DNA of 64,000 bases from Rhizodiscina lignyota. Lineage: Eukaryota; Ascomycota; Dothideomycetes; Aulographales; Rhizodiscinaceae. Shown here piece after piece: positions 58,286 to 64,000 of this stretch. The notes beneath the pieces were generated by a model. The model had not been told where the DNA came from and did no database searches. It saw only the letters and a list, made by a program, of their open reading frames with translations. The translations under genes and the position numbers were made by a program. Within the stretch, counting starts at the first letter, position 1; every line of letters begins with the position of its first letter. The stretch spans positions 2,524,594-2,588,593 of the forward strand of contig ML978124.1 in assembly GCA_010015805.1 (NCBI GenBank), given 5' to 3'.

Positions 58286-59038
58286 ACCTACAGCGCAAGC
58301 ATTAGCCCCTCGTCTGAAGAGGCTTGGGCGCTACCACATATGCTAAACTGTCGATAACTGTCCTGATCTTACGTAAGATGTGAACTGGTGATGGATCGTT
58401 TGCACTTGACCTGAGCAGAGAAATTCGGAGAATCAACTTTTCATTGTACACAAAAAATCAATCTATGGAAGCATCAGAAAAATCAAGTTCGGCTCCAACC
58501 GAAGCTTGCGGTGCTCCCATAAGTCGTCAGCTCTGAAGGGGAATTCCTTGACATATCTTAAAGCGATAATACTATGCTCTTAAGGCCGGACAAGAAATTG
58601 CGGCCTGCATTTGGTTTATTGCGAGACGCAGCTGGAAGAATGTGAGTGGCTTCCTCTTTTAGAGAATATCTCACATTCTGGAGTTCACGGATGGCGGGGT
58701 TTCCGACCCGTCGCTACGTATCGCGCGAGTCAAAATGATGGTGAAAGAGCGAGGTCTGCTTTCGTAATCGCTCTGGAGTTGCTCTGAGCCACACGACACT
58801 AGCCAATCGGATGCGCAGATCACATCCGGTGTGGCGCCTTGCCTGCTTTGAAAGCACTTGGAACGAAGGTACAAAGCTCCCCGGCCCGTGGATGAAGTGG
58901 ACGATATAGTAGACGTCTGGGCGAAAGATGGACGAAGGATGGGCATAAAGCAAGTCGAACTAAAGTCAATTTGACTGGCAGATCGCAATTGCAAAGTTCA
59001 CATCCCGGCATCTCGAACCTAATCACAGAACAAGCACA
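58286..59038. other. Intergenic region
   Basis: Promoter region of the AIF-like gene. No further gene is seen. Confidence 0.45.
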
Positions 59039-60307
59039 ATGGCAGAGCAGCACATAGTCGTTGTCGGAGCCTCATACGGCGGCATTCTGGTCGCGCACTA
59101 CGTCGCCAAACACATTGTCACGAACCCTAACCTCCAGAACCTCCGCCTCGTCATCATCAATCCGTCTCCAGACTTTTATCATCAAGTCGGCGCACCCCGA
59201 GCGATCATTGACGGCAAACTGCTCCCCAATGAGAAGGCGTTTTACAGCCTCGCCGACGGCTTCGCGCAGTATCCGTCTAAATCTTACAAGATCGTCGTCG
59301 GGACGGTGACTGCCGTGGACACAAATGCGAGGAGCATAAAATGTGAGACGAAAGATGGCAAGACAGAGGAGGTCCCTTATCACGCCCTCGTCCTTGCAAC
59401 AGGCGCGTCAGCGACATCACCGCTTTTTACGTCTTTCCCGGACACGGACAACACTCGCGCCGCGCTTGCTGCTTTCCGCAAAGCTCTTCCGACCGCGAAA
59501 TCAATCGTTATTGGTGGAGGTGGGCCTGTCGCAGTCGAGTCGGCGGGGGAGATTGGCGAGTTTCTGAATGGAAGAGCGGGATGGTTCTCCTCGAGGCCGT
59601 CGAATCCAAAAGCGAAAGTGACTGTCGTCACAGCGGGGAAGAAGCTTCTGCCAATATTGCGCGAAGATGTTGCTGCACGAGCTGAGAAGTATCTGAACAA
59701 TGTTGGAGTGGATGTGGTGTACAACAGGAAGGTCGTCTCGGTCAGCCCGAAGGATGCTGGATTTACAGTCGACACGCTTGTGCAAGAGAAGAACAAACCG
59801 ATCAAGGTGCAGCTCGACGATGGGCAGATTCTTGAGGTAGACATCTACATTCCAGCTTATGGTGTCACACCGCAAGCGAGATACCTCCCTCAGAATCTCT
59901 TAACAGAGAGCGGGCACATTAAAACAAATTCGAAGACGCTACGAGTCGATGATGCCGGTCCACGCGTGTATGCTGTCGGTGACGCATCTTCTGCATCTCC
60001 GGGTGGCATCTTCCATCTAATGAACATGCTGCCCGTCGTCTCGACGAACTTGAAGCGCGACCTGATGGCTGCTTCAAAAGGCAAATCAAAGCCAGACACC
60101 GGCAAAGACAGGGAGTTTGAGATTGACAGCCGTGCAACGCAGGTCGTTCCTGTGGGAAGAGCAAAAGGCGTCGGTCAGGCGTTCGGTTGGTGGGTGCCAA
60201 GTTTTCTGGTCTGGGCCCTTAAGGGAAGAGACTTTATGGTCTCGATGATTAACAATTACCATCTCGGTAATATGGTGAAGAAGGAGTACACGTGGAAGTT
60301 TGAGTAG
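59039..60307 (+). CDS. AIF/AMID-like FAD-dependent oxidoreductase
   Basis: Single exon, 422 residues. The FAD site is immediately N-terminal: EQHIVVVGASYGGILVAHYV (GxxxGG). A second nucleotide site at KSIVIGGGGPVAVESAGEIG binds NAD(P)H. The segment VLATGASATSPLFTSFP and the C-terminal VYAVGDASSASPGGIFH (FAD-binding T/A-G-D) complete the Pyr_redox_2 fold. FNHQVG-like DFYHQVGAPRAII is typical of the fungal AIF/AMID and Ndi-like group. Relatives oxidise NAD(P)H with quinones and have been tied to apoptosis. No targeting peptide is evident. Whether it belongs to the aromatic cluster (quinone reduction) is unknown. Confidence 0.88.
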   Translation: MAEQHIVVVGASYGGILVAHYVAKHIVTNPNLQNLRLVIINPSPDFYHQVGAPRAIIDGKLLPNEKAFYSLADGFAQYPSKSYKIVVGTVTAVDTNARSIKCETKDGKTEEVPYHALVLATGASATSPLFTSFPDTDNTRAALAAFRKALPTAKSIVIGGGGPVAVESAGEIGEFLNGRAGWFSSRPSNPKAKVTVVTAGKKLLPILREDVAARAEKYLNNVGVDVVYNRKVVSVSPKDAGFTVDTLVQEKNKPIKVQLDDGQILEVDIYIPAYGVTPQARYLPQNLLTESGHIKTNSKTLRVDDAGPRVYAVGDASSASPGGIFHLMNMLPVVSTNLKRDLMAASKGKSKPDTGKDREFEIDSRATQVVPVGRAKGVGQAFGWWVPSFLVWALKGRDFMVSMINNYHLGNMVKKEYTWKFE

Positions 60308-62109
60308 GAGGGTAAGTGTCTGTTTATTTCTGTAAGCGATTTGGTCGGGACACCCTTTGAAGAGGCATTTTCCACTCTTCTTTTCTTGTTGTATTTACCA
60401 AGAAGAGCGTCGTAGCGTTTCTATCATCTGGTATCTTTCGTCGCATCTGATATGAAGCAATCCGAGTTGTTTCGTATCGCAATTTTTCTGGCTCAGTCTC
60501 TGTCTGCACTATACAACTCGCAATCGCATAGCTCCTAGAAATAGAAGCTTGTTTGATCTAAATGCTCCGGCGGACAGCCGGTCGGATGACGATTGATACG
60601 GGAGAGTTGGGATCTTGTTTGAATTGAGAGGTGAATCGTGACTGTGGCGGCTTACAAATCTGAAGCTCCAGTAGGCGCCGGTGCAATACCTCTGCACCGT
60701 TCTTTTATGTTGGCAAGGGTGTGATCGAGTCTTCGATTATTGCGTTCAACGCCCTGGATCCTCTGCCCCTGCTTAGAAACCTTCGTGCAAGCTCCAGCCC
60801 CAGATATTGTAGGCGAATGTCTCTTTCACCGTTGTGCTCTCGGCGGCCTCCGTGTTGGATCCATTTGAAAGCTGGTGGGCGAGTGAGCGTCGAGAGGAGA
60901 GGCGGAGGAAGCGCAACGGTAGAGGGAGCGCAAAGGGTCGAGGAAGCGCAAAGGATCAAGACCATCAGTTCGGCAGCTAATAATGAGTGGAGCGTTAGAT
61001 TCGGTCGTTCGAAGTCGTGTTTGTGAGAGCATCTGCGGCTGATATTCGTGTTGTCGTCGATTGAAATGGGAGTGAGGCTCGGGAAGCGTGATTGAGAAGG
61101 CCACAAAAGTCTGACAAGCCGTTCTGATCGTCAAACCCGTTCCGACCACCCAAACACGTGCAGGTGGGCTCCCAATTGATTATCCTGCGTAAAACGATTG
61201 TTCGGGCTTCTAGTTGCTGTTGGTATCGTTGGAATTGAGTTGCGCTGCGGGGTTGTCGTCGTGAGGTGTCAACTTCCCGCTTTACTGCATGACGTGTTGA
61301 GGAGGAAAGTGCTTGGGTCCAAATTCAAAGCAAATTTGATAGAGTTTGAGTTGTTAACTTAAAAATCAACGTTTGCGCTTAATGACTGGAAGATGCAGCT
61401 TGGGATGGACAGAGCTTTGCGTGCCGACCTCGCCGGATCTACTGTGTTCGCCGTATCTGCAAAATTCACTGACTTTCTGCGACATGCTAGATTTTCTGCT
61501 TCAGCCCAGATATCTTGCGCAGAGAGGGCGGACAATTTTGATATGGGCGTGAAGCCTGCAATGTACTCTACACAACTACGTAGATATCTCTTGAAATGAT
61601 GCCGTGCTTCTCGTTCGGCGTCGTCTCCGCTGACAGCCCTCAGAATGACTGATTTGGCTTCACTGATAGTTACCTGCGACATGTTTTGTCTGTTTCAATT
61701 GACCTGCAGTGCGTTGAGTAGAGCAGACCGAGAGCTTGCCGCCGATACTACGATGAATGCAAACGACCCCCAATTGGCTGAGTTGTCGTATCCCGAACGC
61801 TGGCAAGTCACCTTCTACCTTCTCATGGTGAGATATATGCCATTCTTCTTGCCATACCCTGAACATCTCTTAGTGCATAATTCAGAGTAGACTCTGGGCT
61901 TGCAGCTGATACAGATATCTTGAAGATTCTTGACCAATTGGCGATAGTCTTAGGCAACGCTCAGCAAAGTGGCAGTTTGGCCTATGTATTAGAGACAGTC
62001 GCCATTGCACATATAACCTCATTGATTTTGGAAACAAATATGTGCAGAAACTTCAGGTCTGACGATGTGTATAACAGTCTCATGGCACCTCACCTTGTTA
62101 GCCCATAAT
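60308..62109. other. Gene-poor region with weak small ORFs
   Basis: A minus ORF with ATG at 60965 (to 60705, 86 codons) begins MVLILCASSTLCAPS, which could be a signal peptide, but it is Arg-rich and lacks support. Plus-strand frames at 61753-61830 (M-N-A-N-D-P-Q-L) and 61912-62108 could be exons of an unknown gene, but no splice pairing keeps the frame. An imperfect GGAAGCGCAAAGG repeat occurs three times at 60,905-60,955. Confidence 0.3.
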
Positions 62110-63860
62110 CTTACGCTCCTCACTTAGAATGTAGTAGAAAGATGCCCAAGCCAACAGTCCTCCGTATCTGTAAAGAAACTTTAGCTGATATATAGTCTAA
62201 AAAATCGTAGAAATCGAGCACTCCTCTAGGATGCAAAATCGGGAAGCAACCTTGTAGGTTTGTCTTAGGACCGTGTAAACCAAGGGAGATGCATACCTGT
62301 AGGTGAGATAGTCTTACTCCTCTTAAGCTTTTCAGGAGATTTGTAACCGGAATGTGTAGGAAAGCGTAGGAATTAGCATATATATGACTCTTAGGCATGT
62401 CTTAACTACATTTCTACAATCTCGGGCAGTAAAGCGGAAATAGAGGAAATAGCAATACTCGCATATATTCTAGGTACCTTCGCACCGTAATTATGAGAAT
62501 TCGATGTCAAATAGTTTAGAACGTCGATATGAACTTAAATCGACAGCAACTTTAGTGCGTCTTATCGCAACTCGTATAATCTTACTTACTATCTACGCAA
62601 TTAACTATAGGACCGCGATTCCTAGCGAAACAAGTTTAGGGAAAATCGGGAAAAATTAGGAAAGGTAATAGAATAGTCGGATAGGTTGAAAGGAAGTCGG
62701 AGAATTAAGAACTACGCAAGTACTCTCGGAAAGTTTCGAGATCCCTATTTAGCGGCCTCCTAATCTACGATAGGAATTTGTGAGAATACCCCTTGTAATT
62801 CTACGTCTAATCGACGCCTATACATATAGGGCCTCTAGAAATACTAAAATTTAAGAAGAGTACGGCTTGTTTTAGAAAGTTATTAATCTTTTTCTAATTT
62901 CTTGCATTAAGGTAATAAATTCGGTAAGCGACCCTAATCGCCTAGCAATTATAACTACGACTTGAAAACTGTTATTCGACACTTAAAATAAATAAAAAAC
63001 GTAATAGCTAAGTTGAATAAATACGCTAAAATCCAAAATCTAAAAATTATAAACTCGTAATATAGTAAACTAAACTCTATACAGGTATATTCCTTTAGTA
63101 GAATTAGAGTAAACTAACGTATCTTTAGACTCCGTAAAATAATAACGTCGTAGAAAATTTACTATGTTATTTTGTATAAACTATTAACACATTTCCTACT
63201 TAAATGTAATCGATTCTAAATGTTTCTAAGTTTGTCGCAAACCTATCTCCTGTCTCTAGCCTTTTAACTTAGTATAATTTTATTCCTTACCTTTATCGCC
63301 TGTTAAACTTGTATTAACTATAACTTGAAAACTCTACTTTTCCAGGCTTAAAATAGAAGAGGTAATACTATTAACTTAAGTAAAAGAATCTAAATTATTA
63401 ACTTACTACGTATAAGTTAAGTAATATACAGCTAATTGTCTAATTTATCTTAGTAGAATGTACTAGAATAACGTAGAATTTAATGTATATTTCCCTTTAT
63501 TAGAAATTAATTTGTCTAAGTAGATTTAAATTCTATTATTTATAGGTTCTAAGTTAGTTATAAAGCTACGTTGTATCTTACGTTTCTAAGAGTTATAAAG
63601 CTATGTTATCTTTCGCCTTCTAGCTTTTCTCGTCTTAAAGTTAAGTTGTATTTAAAGCTATAACTTAAAAATTTTGTTTAGGTTGTAGAAAATAGTATAA
63701 TCGTCGACTTAATTTAATAGGATTTAAACAGTTATTAATTCTATATGTAGTTAAAATAGCAACGTATAGTCGCTTATCTTACGTAGTTATACATACTCTC
63801 TTACGACAAATTAGAAATTGTTATCTTTAGAGTAGTAGGAGAGTAAGAAAATTCTATGGC
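62110..63860. repeat. AT-rich, RIP-like degenerate repeat block
   Basis: Base composition shifts to AT-rich with abundant TpA and stops in all frames, like the interior of the 33-36.6 kb transposon. No intact coding sequence is seen. It is probably a mutated transposable element continuing past the right edge. The family is not identifiable by eye. Confidence 0.7.
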
Positions 63861-64000
63861 TCGGATTCGGGTTAGGGCTTAGGCGCGTAGTAGGCCTAAC
63901 TCGTGCCACACGACCGGTTCGAGTCGAACCGATTTGAACCTGCTAACAAATTTAGCGCCGGCAGGATAAGGAGGGGGTCGGACCGATTTAGGGTTTGGAG
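63861..64000. repeat. GC-richer palindromic stretch at the right edge
   Basis: Abrupt return to GC-richer DNA. It contains the 15-base palindrome GGTTCGAGTCGAACC (about 63,924-63,938) and TTAGGG-like words. It could be the terminus of a transposable element lying beyond the window. Confidence 0.4.

Noticed and set aside
62120-62398. Copia-type retrotransposon integrase remnant on the minus strand
   Set aside because: Only a vague pattern over an interrupted frame; not enough to assign a family.
63880-64000. TTAGGG words suggesting a telomere
   Set aside because: They are isolated, not tandem, and embedded in unrelated sequence.

Overview
The window is nuclear DNA of a filamentous ascomycete (Pezizomycotina), probably plant-associated. 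The evidence is dense single genes on both strands, many short introns (42-134 nt) with GT..AG ends and CTAAC/CTGAC-type branch sites, several Zn2Cys6 regulators, a Clr5-domain gene, secreted cysteine-bearing small proteins, a heme-thiolate peroxygenase, and AT-rich blocks whose base changes look like repeat-induced point mutation (RIP). I cannot name the species. Exon coordinates were assembled by hand from splice signals and frame continuity, so they are models.

Layout. 1-1077: a DUF2439 (Mte1/ZGRF1-like) gene running off the left edge. 2.2-3.1 kb: a membrane-anchored Ser/Thr-rich protein with an in-frame TAG or a tiny intron. 4.3-9.0 kb: a Zn2Cys6 regulator, a secreted SMP-30/gluconolactonase-like protein and an alpha/beta hydrolase. 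9.5-10.9 kb: an F-box gene with two frame breaks. 11.8-19.5 kb: an eight-cysteine secreted miniprotein, an MFS transporter, an unspecific-peroxygenase-type gene and a second small secreted protein. 21.0-30.8 kb: a ketopantoate-reductase-like enzyme, a Clr5 gene, a seven-exon Zn2Cys6 regulator, a metallo-beta-lactamase-fold hydrolase with a one-base frame break, and a six-exon fumarylacetoacetase in a divergent pair with it. 31.6-32.9 kb: a decayed TRI12/siderophore-type transporter. 33.0-36.6 kb: a 3.5 kb DNA transposon with 88-bp terminal inverted repeats, a TA target duplication and RIP-like decay.

37.5-58.3 kb is the most striking part. It is an aromatic-catabolism-like cluster built from head-to-head gene pairs: thioesterase/NmrA-like, P450/MDR reductase, salicylate-hydroxylase-like FMO/FAA hydrolase, and extradiol (VOC) dioxygenase/phenol-hydroxylase-like FMO. 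These are followed by a Zn2Cys6 regulator and an MFS pump paired with a broken arylsulfotransferase-like gene. Two flavin hydroxylases, an extradiol ring-cleavage enzyme with all three metal ligands and an FAA-family hydrolase together suggest a meta-cleavage route for a phenolic such as salicylate or catechol. That route is inferred from gene content only.

59.0-60.3 kb encodes an AIF/AMID-like FAD oxidoreductase. From about 62.1 kb to the right edge the DNA is AT-rich, stop-dense and apparently RIP-degraded, ending in a short GC-rich palindromic stretch that may be the edge of another transposable element.
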